Assembly (NCBI GenBank): GCA_016190505.1
Contig: JACPQM010000071.1
Location: 1-64,000 of the forward strand
Origin: Chloroflexota bacterium
GTDB lineage: Bacteria > Chloroflexota > Dehalococcoidia > JACPQK01
Length of the DNA: 64,000 nt
Direction: 5' to 3'
The notes below the pieces were generated by a model. It did no database searches. It was not told where the DNA came from and saw nothing but the letters and a program-made list of their open reading frames with translations. This document shows, piece by piece, positions 34,377-42,887 of this stretch. The position numbers and the translations under genes are program-made. Position 1 is the stretch's first letter. The number at the start of each line of letters is the position of its first letter.

Positions 34377-34944
34377 GATGTCGCCCCCATTCCGACGCGG
34401 CCACCTTCTGGCCGTCCTGGAAGATTGTCCTTACCTGCCTCAGCGCCCAGAGGAAAGTACCCCATACCCCGGCCATAAGCAGGACCAGCATCCACACCCC
34501 CACGCCGGGCACCTTCAGGCCGATCTCCTGGTGGAACTGCTGCGGCCCATCCTTGAACAGCACCTCGCTGGTGGCGTTGCTCCCGGCGTACCTGGCACTG
34601 CCGGCGAACGTGGCGGAGACTGGAACGGTCCCCTCGGTCCGTGGAATGTAGCTGAGTGTGGCGATACCCTGTGCGTTGGTGGTGGCCCGCCCGAACTCCA
34701 CTTCGCTGTCCGTATTGAGGAAGGTGAGCGCGGAAGTGAACACGACCTGCACCCCAGGCACCGGCGCTTGCGCATCGTCGGTGACCCGCGCCTGAAGGGT
34801 GAACTGCTGCCCCACCGCCGCCTCGGGGGACGCGGTCAGGTCCAGGTTGGTGGCTGCGGGGCCCTCGGCCAGGGCTGGGACTGCCAGCAACGTCCCGCTG
34901 AGGCCCAGTAGCAAGAGCAGGGCTATGGCGATCAAGGTCTTCAT
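34369..34944 (-). CDS. Secreted Ig-like domain protein with C-terminal membrane anchor
   Basis: 191 aa, GGAGG 6 nt upstream of ATG. Signal peptide ([18 protein letters not shown] ... ALA), a bacterial Ig-like fold at about 33-130 ([38 protein letters not shown]), then one membrane helix ([19 protein letters not shown]) and a short cytoplasmic tail. It overlaps neighbours on both sides (4 and 8 nt), so it is a real part of the operon. No cofactor motif; probably structural. Confidence 0.75.
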   Translation of the reverse strand: MKTLIAIALLLLLGLSGTLLAVPALAEGPAATNLDLTASPEAAVGQQFTLQARVTDDAQAPVPGVQVVFTSALTFLNTDSEVEFGRATTNAQGIATLSYIPRTEGTVPVSATFAGSARYAGSNATSEVLFKDGPQQFHQEIGLKVPGVGVWMLVLLMAGVWGTFLWALRQVRTIFQDGQKVAASEWGRHHV

Positions 34945-36368
34945 TTCTGACCTCCGTCGGCGGGGCCGGCCACCGGTCGCATGGCGAAGCGCGGAGCGGG
35001 CACATGGTCCCTGGCCCGGGCATCGTTGACCGCCTCCGGCTGGACCGCCAGCTCAGGGCTATGCTTCGCCTCGCGGTGCTCCACCATCTCCCAGACGGCC
35101 ACCGCGGGCACCAGCTTGAGCACCAGAGCGATGAGCAAGGCAAACCCGGCAAACCCGGCAGCCATCAGAGACCACTCCACCCAGCTCGGGAAGTAGTTGG
35201 CCGGCTCATACGGGTTCAAAGGGATACGCAGACCGCCCACCACGATCAGGTAGCGCTCGATCCACATGCCGATGTTGGCCAGCACCGCAGCCACGATGAT
35301 GCCCCACACCTTGCGGGTGACAGGGAGGGCGATCAGCAGCGCGGGCAAGACCATGCCGGCCAGGGCATAGAACCAGTACCAGGGCGCCAGGGCGCCGACG
35401 AAAACCTGCGCCAGGTGCATCTCGGACTCGCCCCGCAGCTTGTAGCCAGCGGTCAGGTACTCGGAAACGTTGAAGAACATCACTATCAGGGCGAAGGCGC
35501 CCAGCATGTAGCCCAGCTTCATGAAGTGGTCCCTGGTGAGGTACTCCTCCAGGTGGAGCGCCTTGCGGATTACTGCCATCAGGATGATCAGGACGCCCAC
35601 ACCGGAGTACAGCGCGCCGGCCACGAAGTAGGCGCCGAACATGGTCGAGTCCCAGGGCTCGCGCAGCGTCATGGAGAAAATCCAGGAGGTCACCGTGTGC
35701 ATGGACACGGCGATGGGGATGATCACGATCATCACCACGCCCATGGCCCTCGCCAGGCTGTGGTGCTGCTTCTCGGTGCCGTGCCACTCCACGGCGAGCA
35801 GGCGGTAGGACCACCGCCGGAACGCGTCCAGCTTGGGGCTGAGCCGGTCCCGGCAAATAGCCAGGTCGGGGATGAGGGCAAGGTAAAGGTATATGAAGCT
35901 GGCCACCAGGTAGGTGGTCAGGCCGAAGATGTCCCAGATTAGAGGGGACTGCCAACGCCCGAAGATGAACAGGTTAGGCATGCGCAGGGGCTGGCCCAGG
36001 TCCAGGGTGATCATCAGCGGCGCCACCAGCAGGGCTACCACGGTAACGAACTCGGCCATGCGGGTGATAGGCAGGCGCCACTCTGCTTTGGCAATGCGCA
36101 GGATGGCCGAGATCAGAGTGCCCGCCATGCTGATGCCGATGAAGAACACGAACACAGCGATGTACAGGCCCCAGGATATGCGGTCCCGCATGCCCGTAAC
36201 GATCAGCCCTTCCCGGAACTGGGTGTAGTAGGCGAAAAGGCCCCAGCCGATTACCGCCAGCAGGGCGCCCACCAGCAGGAAGAAGCCCCGACCCGTGTGG
36301 GTCAGCGGGGCAAAGGCCCGCTCTTCCAGCGCCTGGCGGAAACCGTCTACCAGCCTGAGCGCTTCCAT
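34941..36368 (-). CDS. NrfD/PsrC-family membrane subunit (quinol-interacting)
   Basis: 475 aa, about ten membrane helices. AAGGAG 8 nt upstream of ATG. Segments such as FFIGISMAGTLISAILRIAKAEW and WQSPLIWDIFGLTTYLVASF closely parallel ActC (22930-24303), so the two are paralogues. With the Tat iron-sulfur protein upstream it makes the membrane core that would take electrons from quinol, or give them to quinone. Confidence 0.85.
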   Translation of the reverse strand: MEALRLVDGFRQALEERAFAPLTHTGRGFFLLVGALLAVIGWGLFAYYTQFREGLIVTGMRDRISWGLYIAVFVFFIGISMAGTLISAILRIAKAEWRLPITRMAEFVTVVALLVAPLMITLDLGQPLRMPNLFIFGRWQSPLIWDIFGLTTYLVASFIYLYLALIPDLAICRDRLSPKLDAFRRWSYRLLAVEWHGTEKQHHSLARAMGVVMIVIIPIAVSMHTVTSWIFSMTLREPWDSTMFGAYFVAGALYSGVGVLIILMAVIRKALHLEEYLTRDHFMKLGYMLGAFALIVMFFNVSEYLTAGYKLRGESEMHLAQVFVGALAPWYWFYALAGMVLPALLIALPVTRKVWGIIVAAVLANIGMWIERYLIVVGGLRIPLNPYEPANYFPSWVEWSLMAAGFAGFALLIALVLKLVPAVAVWEMVEHREAKHSPELAVQPEAVNDARARDHVPAPRFAMRPVAGPADGGQK

Positions 36369-37255
36369 GTGTCAGCTCCTTCTTTGCTCCAGGGCCACTC
36401 CACCGGCAGCCGGCCCTTGATGAATGGGTCGCGGCCCACGGCCTCGCCGTGGCCCGGGATGTAGAACACGCGGGGCTTGGTGCCCAGGTCTTCTTTCAGG
36501 TGATAGGCCTGGTTCTCCGACAGTAACTTGGAGAGCTTGACCACCTTCTCGCCGTTGGTGGCCAGGTCCTCCTCCAGGTCGCCAAAATAGAAGGCATGAT
36601 TGGGGCAGGCCTCGGAGCAGTAGGGGAGGCGCCCGGCGGAGAGGATCTCGGTGCAAAAATCGCACTTCATCACAGTCCCCTTGGGGGCGCCAATCTGGTG
36701 GACCGGGCTGTAGTGGACCAGGGCCGTTTCCGGTGGGCGGGGTGGATCGCCCCACAGGAAGAAGCGCCGCTCATAGGGGCAGGCTGCCATGCAGAAGCGG
36801 CAGCCGATGCACCGGGTCTGGTCAATAAGGACGACGCCCTCTGGGGTCTTCCAGGTAGCCCCCACCGGACAGACGTTAACGCAGGGCGGGTTCTGGCATT
36901 GCATGCACAGCGTAGGCACGAACTGCGTGCCGCCACCGGCCAGGTCATGTTCGTAGACCTCCAGCCACTCCATAGGCTCGGGCACGAACCGGCCCAAGAT
37001 GCAGGCCTGGGCGCACTGGGGCGGTTTGTTCTGGGACTGGCAGCCGTCGCAGTAGCGGAGATCGAAAACGGCAGTCCACTGGCGGACCCGCTTGCCAGTG
37101 CCCGGGGACTCTTCCTGAGCCCGGGTGGTCCCGCTCAGGAGCTTGGCGCCCGAGCCCACCGCCACCAGGCCCAGGGTCCCCGCACCGGCAAGCTGTAGAA
37201 AGCGCCGCCGCGACACCGCCTGGGGTGCTATGGGTCCTTGACCTGCTCGATTCAT
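36347..37255 (-). CDS. Tat-exported four-cluster iron-sulfur protein
   Basis: 302 aa, ATG with AGGGAG upstream. Twin-arginine signal SRRRFLQLAGAGTLG. Cysteine groups: CDGCQSQNKPPQCAQAC (a longer-than-usual first group), CMQCQNPPCVNVCP, CIGCRFCMAACPYERRF, and CDFCTEIL with CSEACPNHAF. It resembles the DmsB/PsrB/HybA type facing outward beside an NrfD subunit. No molybdopterin subunit is in this cluster. First gene of the operon. Confidence 0.85.
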   Translation of the reverse strand: MNRAGQGPIAPQAVSRRRFLQLAGAGTLGLVAVGSGAKLLSGTTRAQEESPGTGKRVRQWTAVFDLRYCDGCQSQNKPPQCAQACILGRFVPEPMEWLEVYEHDLAGGGTQFVPTLCMQCQNPPCVNVCPVGATWKTPEGVVLIDQTRCIGCRFCMAACPYERRFFLWGDPPRPPETALVHYSPVHQIGAPKGTVMKCDFCTEILSAGRLPYCSEACPNHAFYFGDLEEDLATNGEKVVKLSKLLSENQAYHLKEDLGTKPRVFYIPGHGEAVGRDPFIKGRLPVEWPWSKEGADTWKRSGW

Positions 37256-37628
37256 TAGTCGGACTCCCTGTTCTTTCCATCACTAAGACTACGGCAGCGG
37301 CCTGTGCCCAAGCATCCTATGGCCAGAGGAATCGCCCTTGCCCCCACAAGGACAACCCTATCCTTTGATACTAGGAATCGTGCCTGTGGATACATATCTC
37401 ACCTACCACCAGTATGCCGTGGACATAGGTATCGGCGGTCAGGTAATGTACGGGCAACAATGTAGTGCAATACACTATGGGTTCCCAGGAATGTCATTCA
37501 AAGCCCTGATTGCATCGGGACGAAGGGTCGGGACTCGTTCAGAATGACAGTAAAGGGTCCGGAGTGCCCGCAAAGCTGGCGAATTGCTGTTTCCGGATGG
37601 CATCGGATTGAGGCGCGCGTTCGCGCAC
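37256..37628. other. Intergenic region upstream of the second electron-transfer operon
   Basis: No gene supported. Contains the operon's 5' region and, near 37530-37555, a GGGTCGGGACTCGTTCAGAATGACAG-type repeat end. No clear -35/-10 pair was found. Confidence 0.4.
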
Positions 37629-38039
37629 TCAGCCTTCGGCGAACTCAGGCTGTTCGGACAATGGCGGTCTGCTGACCTCCCGCAGAGTGTGGACCAGGGT
37701 CGCGGCCAGCCCCTCCCGCCCCAGGTAGCTGGCAGCCCCCTGCCTCCTGGCCAGGTCGGCGTATTCCGGCAAGTCGGTGTCCCCCACGGCCACCAGCCTG
37801 GCAGCACCCCAGGGCGCAACGGGCCATCGAGACAGCTTGGCTACTTCCTGCCGCGAGGCAAGCATACGCAGGCCCATCACGATGACATCAGGGGGATAGT
37901 AGCGGGCCAGGTGTACGGCCTCCTGGAGGTTGGCTGCTTCCCCGGTGACCTGGAAGTCGTCCTCGGCCTCCAGCAGCGCCCGGAGCATCTGCCGGAACAG
38001 CCAGTAGTCGTCGGCGATCAGGACCTTGGCCCGCCTCAC
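37629..38039 (-). CDS. Pseudo-receiver protein (phosphorylation site lost)
   Basis: 136 aa from GTG at 38039 (GAGG 5 nt upstream); a longer frame reaches 38147. The start KVLIADDYWLFRQMLRALLE keeps the acidic pair of a response regulator. The phosphoacceptor region reads PPDVIVMGLRML, so the Asp is Gly, and the Lys region reads ASYLGREG, so the Lys is also lost. No output domain. It probably works without phosphorylation or is decaying. Confidence 0.7.
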   Translation of the reverse strand: MRRAKVLIADDYWLFRQMLRALLEAEDDFQVTGEAANLQEAVHLARYYPPDVIVMGLRMLASRQEVAKLSRWPVAPWGAARLVAVGDTDLPEYADLARRQGAASYLGREGLAATLVHTLREVSRPPLSEQPEFAEG

Positions 38040-38574
38040 CTGCGCCTCGCGTGCCCGCAACGCTCGTTCAGCTCCTTCCCACCAGATGGTGGCAGGTCCA
38101 GCCCCCGCCACTACATACCAGGCTACGACGGGACAGGCTGGCCGCACATCCTACAGGCAGAGTAATCGGTGGCCCACGTCAGGGGACAGGGGGGTAATGG
38201 GCTACGGGCTACGGGCACTGTCATTCTGGAGTCCCGAGGAGGTGAGGTGAGGATGGGTGGCCGGGACGAAGAATCCTTCGCTGCGCTCGGGACGGCGTCT
38301 GGGGTGGGGCAAGCGCTGGTACGCCGTGGGCATTTGACCAGCCACGCGGGGGCCCCAGCCGATGGGGGCCTGGCGCGCGCCGGTCGGCGATGCCGGGCTA
38401 CAGGCTACGGACACCGCGATCCGTCTGATCGGTCCGGTCCGACCCATCGCCCGCTCACTTCGGGTCCAGGCTTCCCCTTGGAAGCAGGCGAGGGTGCGGG
38501 CAAGCGCATGGGCGGGTACTCAGGCCCGCCCCTACGGCATGGACCCCCTACCTGAAGCCCGAAGTCCGTAGTCT
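38040..38574. other. Intergenic stretch
   Basis: No gene supported. It has short GC-rich inverted segments and a TGTCATTCTGGAGTCCCGAG repeat-like end at 38219-38238. Open frames here lack family likeness. Confidence 0.4.
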
Positions 38575-38895
38575 TCAGCCTGAAGCCAGGCGCCCCACGG
38601 AGCTGAGCAGGCGGCGCAGCCTGCGGAGCACCACCTGACGGAGGACCGCGCGGCGCAGGCCCTCTAGCTCGGGCTGGTCCCGGTAGCGCACCAGGAAACG
38701 CCCTTCGCCGGGCAAGGCGGTCGCCGAGACTACACCAGGCTGGCGTGCCAGCGCCCGCTGCACGCGGACCACGCACAGCCTGTGGCACAGCAGGCCGCTG
38801 ACCTGCACCTCGACCTGCTGGTCGTTGTCCTCGCCACCCTTGGCAGGGGCGAACGAGGCGTCAGGTTCAACCCAGAGGTTCTTCCAAACGGGCAT
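38575..38895 (-). CDS. Small heavy-metal-associated (HMA)-like protein
   Basis: 106 aa, ATG with AGGAG 10 nt upstream. The core VEVQVSGLLCHRLCVVRVQRAL...GVVSATALPGEGRFLVRY follows the beta-alpha-beta pattern of HMA domains, with CHRLC in place of the usual CxxC. An N-terminal extension of 27 residues and an Arg-rich tail (RQVVLRRLRRLL) are unusual. It may bind a metal; the changed Cys spacing makes this uncertain. Confidence 0.5.
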   Translation of the reverse strand: MPVWKNLWVEPDASFAPAKGGEDNDQQVEVQVSGLLCHRLCVVRVQRALARQPGVVSATALPGEGRFLVRYRDQPELEGLRRAVLRQVVLRRLRRLLSSVGRLASG

Positions 38896-38936
38896 ATTGC
38901 GGCTGCTCCTATCAGACCATTATAGGCGACAAAACG

Positions 38937-39010
38937 CGTAGGGGCGTATGGCCATACGCCCCTACGGGGTGGGCGGGCACACTAGGGGCGAACGGCCGTT
39001 CGGCCCTACG
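38937..39010. repeat. Two family A palindromes
   Basis: A perfect 30-bp palindrome (38937-38966, arms CGTAGGGGCGTATGG) and a second, shorter one (38983-39010, TAGGGGCGAACGGCC...CGGCCCTA). Rest of 38896-39174 shows nothing coding. Confidence 0.75.
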
Positions 39011-39174
39011 CTCGACGCCTTCCGCGGAACTTCTTGCGTCCTGTCGCAAAACGGTGCACAATTGCCCGTGTGAAAGCGATCCCGGCTGCCAGAAAGGCGG
39101 CATGCCTGCATAGGACATGGACGGGCACGATGCCCAATGCAACTACATGTAACTCGTAGAGGTCGCTGAGAGAG

Positions 39175-40005
39175 ATGTCGAACCAGGTCTCTCAATTGTT
39201 TGCAATAGTCACTTCGCCCACAGAATCTTGGCTATACTCAAGCGTGGAGAGCTGTAAGGCGCGCTTGCTTGTAGCGAGTCCCTATGTAAACGATGCTTTT
39301 CTGCATCTTGCGCGCAAAGCGCCACCAAGTGTAGAAAAGGTCTTAATCACACGAACGGACCTGCGCGACTTCGCGATGGGTTCGTCAAGCCTGAACACCC
39401 TTTGTAGTTTGGCAAGTGACGGAGTGCAAGTTGCAAGTCTCAGCGGTCTTCACGCAAAGGTCTATGTCTTCGACAACGCGCGAGCGCTGATTACGTCTGC
39501 CAATGCTACACAATCGGGCATGCGCAGCAACTGGGAATGCGGAGTGGCTATAAGTGACCCAACCACAGTGGTCCAAGTAGCCTCTCTCGTGCTCTCCGGC
39601 TTGGGCGCCGAGGAACCCCCCGTTCCCGTGTCATTGAATGAGTTGGTTTCCCTTCGCAGACCGTTGGAAGCACTTCGTGCGGCCCTGCCACCCATCCCGA
39701 GAATCAAGGCTCCCGAGGCTCCAGAACCTATCGCCTATGGTTCTTTCAAGCTCGCAGACGCAACGAGTTTCCTTAGAGCGTTTGCTGGCTGGGCTCGTGT
39801 TACGCTTGATGCTGTTCTTTCACAGCCCAATGACCGTTTCTCGCTGAGCGATATGTATGCAACTTGTGCGCCTCTCGCCGCACGTCGCTACCCCAACAAC
39901 CGACACGTTCCTGACAAGGTTCGGCAACAGCTTCAAAAGCTGCGCGACCTTGGACTGGTTGAGTTCCTCGGAGAAGGTAACTATCGGAGAACTGTTTCCG
40001 CTTAG
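39175..40005 (+). CDS. Phospholipase D-like nuclease with C-terminal winged helix
   Basis: 276 aa. The single PLD motif is LHAKVYVFDNARALITSAN (H-x-K ... S-x-N), typical of PLD-type nucleases that act as dimers. The C-terminal 70 residues (FSLSDMYATCAPLAARRYPN, then VRQQLQKLRDLGLVEFLGEG) resemble the winged helix found at the end of some restriction enzymes such as DpnI. Base composition is visibly less GC-rich than the neighbours, a sign of transfer. A DNA-cutting defence role is inferred; no methylase is adjacent. Confidence 0.65.
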   Translation: MSNQVSQLFAIVTSPTESWLYSSVESCKARLLVASPYVNDAFLHLARKAPPSVEKVLITRTDLRDFAMGSSSLNTLCSLASDGVQVASLSGLHAKVYVFDNARALITSANATQSGMRSNWECGVAISDPTTVVQVASLVLSGLGAEEPPVPVSLNELVSLRRPLEALRAALPPIPRIKAPEAPEPIAYGSFKLADATSFLRAFAGWARVTLDAVLSQPNDRFSLSDMYATCAPLAARRYPNNRHVPDKVRQQLQKLRDLGLVEFLGEGNYRRTVSA

Positions 40006-40256
40006 CGTGCATTCCCCACATGAGCTCCGAACCAGGGCGCCATACGGTTACATGTGTTCGTGTGCGGCTTCAACCTACCCCCACGCAAGGGCTGCTGCAT
40101 CTCCCGGACGCTCCGGTAAGCTTTTCGTCTCAGTCCAGCATGAATTGGAGGGCCATGCGATCGTGCTTAGCCTACTCACGTTCCCTGCCGAATTGCTAAC
40201 TCATGAACCGACTTTGCTTTCCCGTGCAAGACATGAACCTATTGAGGAGGCAGCAT

Positions 40257-40544
40257 ATGATGTGGGTCATCCTTGGCGATTTGGGCGGCACTTATGTCGG
40301 GCCGGATGGGAAGGAGTTTGACAACGTTCAAGTCATTGCGCGGGTCTTCGTGCAGTCTAACGAAACTCCGTGGCAAGCCCTGTCCCGCCAGGCAAGAGAA
40401 GACACCTACATCGCAGAGCTATTGCGGCACCGCTCAAAAGGACGCTGGGAATCCATAACTGCATATCAACTGACAGGGACCCGTTTGGAGCCGGATGAGC
40501 AAGGTGAAGGAGTCCTTGGATCCCTTGTCAGCGGGCCACCCTAA
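40257..40544 (+). CDS. Small protein of unknown function
   Basis: 95 aa from ATG at 40257, with AGGAGG 8 nt upstream, which supports a real gene. Sequence MMWVILGDLGGTYVGPDGKE, then VFVQSNETPWQALSRQARED. No family recognised. It lies 250 nt after the PLD-like gene in the same orientation. Confidence 0.5.
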   Translation: MMWVILGDLGGTYVGPDGKEFDNVQVIARVFVQSNETPWQALSRQAREDTYIAELLRHRSKGRWESITAYQLTGTRLEPDEQGEGVLGSLVSGPP

Positions 40545-40713
40545 CACGAGCGGGATAGCACGCACCTGGGGGATGGCCCAATAGACACGCTAGGCATCTT
40601 AGCGGCGCATCCGCATTGGTTGGCCGTGTGTTTATGCCGGCCCTCGCGCGTGAAGCAGTCGCCGAAGCAGACGGGCGCTTGCTGGTTCCGTTGGAACGCT
40701 GCGCCCGGGTCCA

Positions 40714-40872
40714 GCTAAACAGGCCCTTGAACGCTGCCTCTATGAAGCGCGACAACGGCCCGGGGTATGCGCGGATGGCTATGCTGGCGAGGGCCAGCAG
40801 GCCCAGCACGCCGGTCAGGACAGCGCCAGGCTTCAGCCGCGGGCTGTGCCACGAGCGATGGGTGTGCTTCAG
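40714..40872 (-). pseudogene. Partial, diverged copy of the nuoN 3' end (copy 1)
   Basis: The - strand frame reads HSPRLKPGAVLTGVLGLLAL and YPGPLSRFIEAAFKGLFS, which aligns with the last 50 residues of the intact NuoN at 42888 (HSPRLRPGFVLTGVLGVLAF, YPGPLVRFIETASKGLFS). The stop codon is replaced by TGG. No other nuo sequence is attached. Confidence 0.75.
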
Positions 40873-40993
40873 CTCCCCGCCTCTGATCATGCGCTGCGCC
40901 GGCTAATGAGCCTGAGAGTGAGGTCAGCAGGTGGTATCATAGGACGAGGGCAACGGCGAAAGGTCCGCCGTAGTCCAGAGGACAGGGAGAAGG

Positions 40994-41305
40994 ATGCTCG
41001 ACCGGATTGAGATTCACCCCGATGTCATGCTGGGGAAGCCCGTGGTCCGGGGGACACGGGTGCCCGTGGAGCTCATCCTGAGGAAGCTCAGTGAAGGAGC
41101 GCCTGAAGCGGACCTCCTGGACGCCTACCCTCGCCTAACGCGCCAGGACATCCTGGCGGCGCTGGCCTTTGCCGCCGACACCATCGCCCATGAGGAGATA
41201 GTACCGGCGGGCGCTCGCGCGGCAACCCGGCGTGGTCTCGACGACTGCCTTGCCGGGCGAAGGCCGCTTCCTGGTGCCCTATTGGGGCCAGCCCCAGAGC
41301 CGTAG
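40994..41305 (+). CDS. DUF433 antitoxin-like protein, toxin missing
   Basis: 103 aa. The first 75 residues are a complete DUF433 domain (IEIHPDVMLGKPVVRGTRVP, LLDAYPRLTRQDILAALAFA). The last 28 residues are an extra, low-complexity tail that runs into a palindrome, probably because the original 3' end was replaced. DUF433 genes normally precede a DUF5615 PIN-like toxin; none follows here. Confidence 0.75.
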   Translation: MLDRIEIHPDVMLGKPVVRGTRVPVELILRKLSEGAPEADLLDAYPRLTRQDILAALAFAADTIAHEEIVPAGARAATRRGLDDCLAGRRPLPGALLGPAPEP

Positions 41306-41365
41306 GGGCGAAGCAATCCGCGCCCAACGCGCAACGAGCAAACGCTGGATTGCTTCGCCCCTACG
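41301..41365. repeat. Family A repeat with 19-nt arms
   Basis: CGTAGGGGCGAAGCAATCC and its exact complement flank a 27-nt loop region. Its left arm overlaps the end of the DUF433 gene, supplying its stop codon TAG. Confidence 0.8.
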
Positions 41366-41382
41366 GGGGGTCGGGGCCTGTG

Positions 41383-41491
41383 TTAGCTGAACAGCCCCCT
41401 GGAGGCGGTCTCGATGAACCGTACCAGCGGCCCGGGATACACGCCGATGGCGACAACCGCGAAGGCCAGTACCACCTGCACGCCGGTCGGC
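41383..41491 (-). pseudogene. Partial copy of the nuoN 3' end (copy 2)
   Basis: Starts with the same TTAGCT stop as nuoN and reads FAVVAIGVYPGPLVRFIETA in the - strand frame. Similarity extends into the flank GGCCTGTG before the stop, so the duplication included downstream sequence. Confidence 0.75.
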
Positions 41492-41531
41492 AAGGTGCGT
41501 ACCGGTGGGGAGGCGCCTCTCGGAGGCTATC

Positions 41532-41930
41532 TCACTCAAGCAGTCGGAACCCCTGTTCCACGAAGTCCTGGTCGAAGGCGAAGGCATCAGGCACGCCGAG
41601 TCGCCGCATACTGTCGAAACTCACGCAGTCTACGAGGCTCAATTCCCTGCGGCCAGCAGTGAGTAGCGCGCTCACCCCCGCCTGGTGCTCTTCGGGGGCT
41701 ACCCAGTGAACGCGAATGACCGGCAGGATGTCTTCCACCAGAACACGGACCGCAGCTATGCCAAGCCGATTCTGGACCAGGGCAAAACACTCCACCAGGA
41801 CGTAGCTAGTGGAAAAAAGGTCCTCGGCGCGCTGGAGCAGGTCTACCCAGATTCTGCGAGCCGAAGGATGGAACTCGTCGTCGGCATCCAGGACGGCCAG
41901 CAGCGCTGAGGTATCCACGAAGACGCTCAA
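41532..41930 (-). CDS. PIN-domain toxin (VapC family), intact
   Basis: 132 aa. Acidic residues: Asp in FVDTSALLAVLD, Glu in YVLVECFALV, Asp in LSLVDCVSFDSM and Asp in FAFDQDF. Full length. Overlaps its antitoxin gene by 4 nt. Predicted RNase toxin. Confidence 0.85.
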   Translation of the reverse strand: MSVFVDTSALLAVLDADDEFHPSARRIWVDLLQRAEDLFSTSYVLVECFALVQNRLGIAAVRVLVEDILPVIRVHWVAPEEHQAGVSALLTAGRRELSLVDCVSFDSMRRLGVPDAFAFDQDFVEQGFRLLE

Positions 41931-42175
41931 CCCCGCAACGCCTCCGCCAGGTGGCGGTCATGTGCTCCGGCCAAGTCCTTGTGGCCCGAGTGAAACTTTC
42001 CTGCGGCCGACATGGCCCGGCGCCTCCTCTGCCCCTCGTCCAGAATTCCGCTACTCCGAATCACCAGGTCGGCGCCCTCCCTGACAAGCGCGGCCACGGG
42101 GACCCCTCGCCGCCGGGCAAGGTCTTTCAACTGCTGCATCTGGGACTCGGAAAGCTGGACCTGTGTGCGGATCAT
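41927..42175 (-). CDS. CopG/RHH antitoxin
   Basis: 82 aa from ATG at 42175, with AAGGAGG 5 nt upstream. RTQVQLSESQMQQLKDLARR and VPVAALVREGADLVIR form a ribbon-helix-helix; the tail would bind the PIN toxin. Direct repeats in its upstream region are a likely operator. Confidence 0.85.
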   Translation of the reverse strand: MIRTQVQLSESQMQQLKDLARRRGVPVAALVREGADLVIRSSGILDEGQRRRRAMSAAGKFHSGHKDLAGAHDRHLAEALRG

Positions 42176-42188
42176 GGAAGCCTCCTTG

Positions 42189-42220
42189 GCCACAATGATA
42201 TCACTCTTGCCACAATGATA
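42189..42220. promoter_or_regulatory. Two 12-bp direct repeats, putative antitoxin operator
   Basis: GCCACAATGATA occurs at 42189-42200 and 42209-42220, exactly 20 bp apart (two helical turns), directly upstream of the RHH antitoxin gene. This fits cooperative RHH binding and autorepression. Confidence 0.45.
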
Positions 42221-42258
42221 ACGCCCGCCGCCCTTCACTTATCTCCCTGGAAGCCCTT

Positions 42259-42465
42259 CTAACCCCCTTCCCTGGGCCGGACGCGCAACCTGCCCGGCTC
42301 AGCCGTAATAATGGCACCCTCCACCAATTCGTTTCCGTGTAACTTGAGCACGCGCATTAGCACCTGGGCCTGTTGTCGGGCCCGAAAGCAGACAACATCA
42401 TGCCCAACTGCCGCCAGTTCCTCGACTGCGCCACCCCAGACGCAGGTGTCCAGCAGAAGCCTCAA
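42259..42465 (-). CDS. DUF5615 PIN-like toxin with in-frame internal deletion
   Basis: 68 aa. The N-terminus MRLLLDTCVWGGAVEELAAV and the C-terminus RARQQAQVLMRVLKLHG...ITAEPGRLRVRP are both standard for DUF5615 proteins of about 115 residues. The middle (about 45 residues, with the conserved VTxDxDF-type segment) is missing and the frame is kept. It probably cannot cleave RNA but could still bind its antitoxin. Overlaps the DUF433 gene by 4 nt. Confidence 0.75.
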   Translation of the reverse strand: MRLLLDTCVWGGAVEELAAVGHDVVCFRARQQAQVLMRVLKLHGNELVEGAIITAEPGRLRVRPREGG

Positions 42466-42713
42466 GAAACGGTCTCAAAGGGGAGAGGCTCAATCCGCTC
42501 GTGCCCGACCATCCGGTGTGCGTAGGCGAGGCAAGCCTGAATATCTTCCCGTTCCAGCCAGGGATACCCCTTCAGAATAGTCTCGGGATCATCCCCGGCT
42601 GCCAGCATACTCAAGACATGCTCGACTGCCAGTCGCCTCCCGCGAATGATCGGCTTCCCTCCGAAGATCCTCGGGTCCACAGTGATTCGTGTCAGCAGTT
42701 CATTTTCGCCCAT
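42462..42713 (-). CDS. DUF433 antitoxin
   Basis: 83 aa from ATG at 42713 (GGGGA upstream); another ATG at 42725 is possible. ITVDPRIFGGKPIIRGRRLA and LKGYPWLEREDIQACLAYA are the hallmark of DUF433. Partner of the shortened DUF5615 gene downstream. Confidence 0.82.
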   Translation of the reverse strand: MGENELLTRITVDPRIFGGKPIIRGRRLAVEHVLSMLAAGDDPETILKGYPWLEREDIQACLAYAHRMVGHERIEPLPFETVS

Positions 42714-42887
42714 TGCATTCCCCATGATTAAGCGGAATCTGATTCTCCAGCGATCCGGCGCCAGGGCACCTTTTTAACAGTATACCTCGTGCCGGAAGGG
42801 GAATCCCCCGCCAGGGCGATGTTGGGGTGATCCCGTTGTGCCAGCGCCAACGCCGCCACGGCCATGTCGGCGTTGCGAGGGCCTGTG

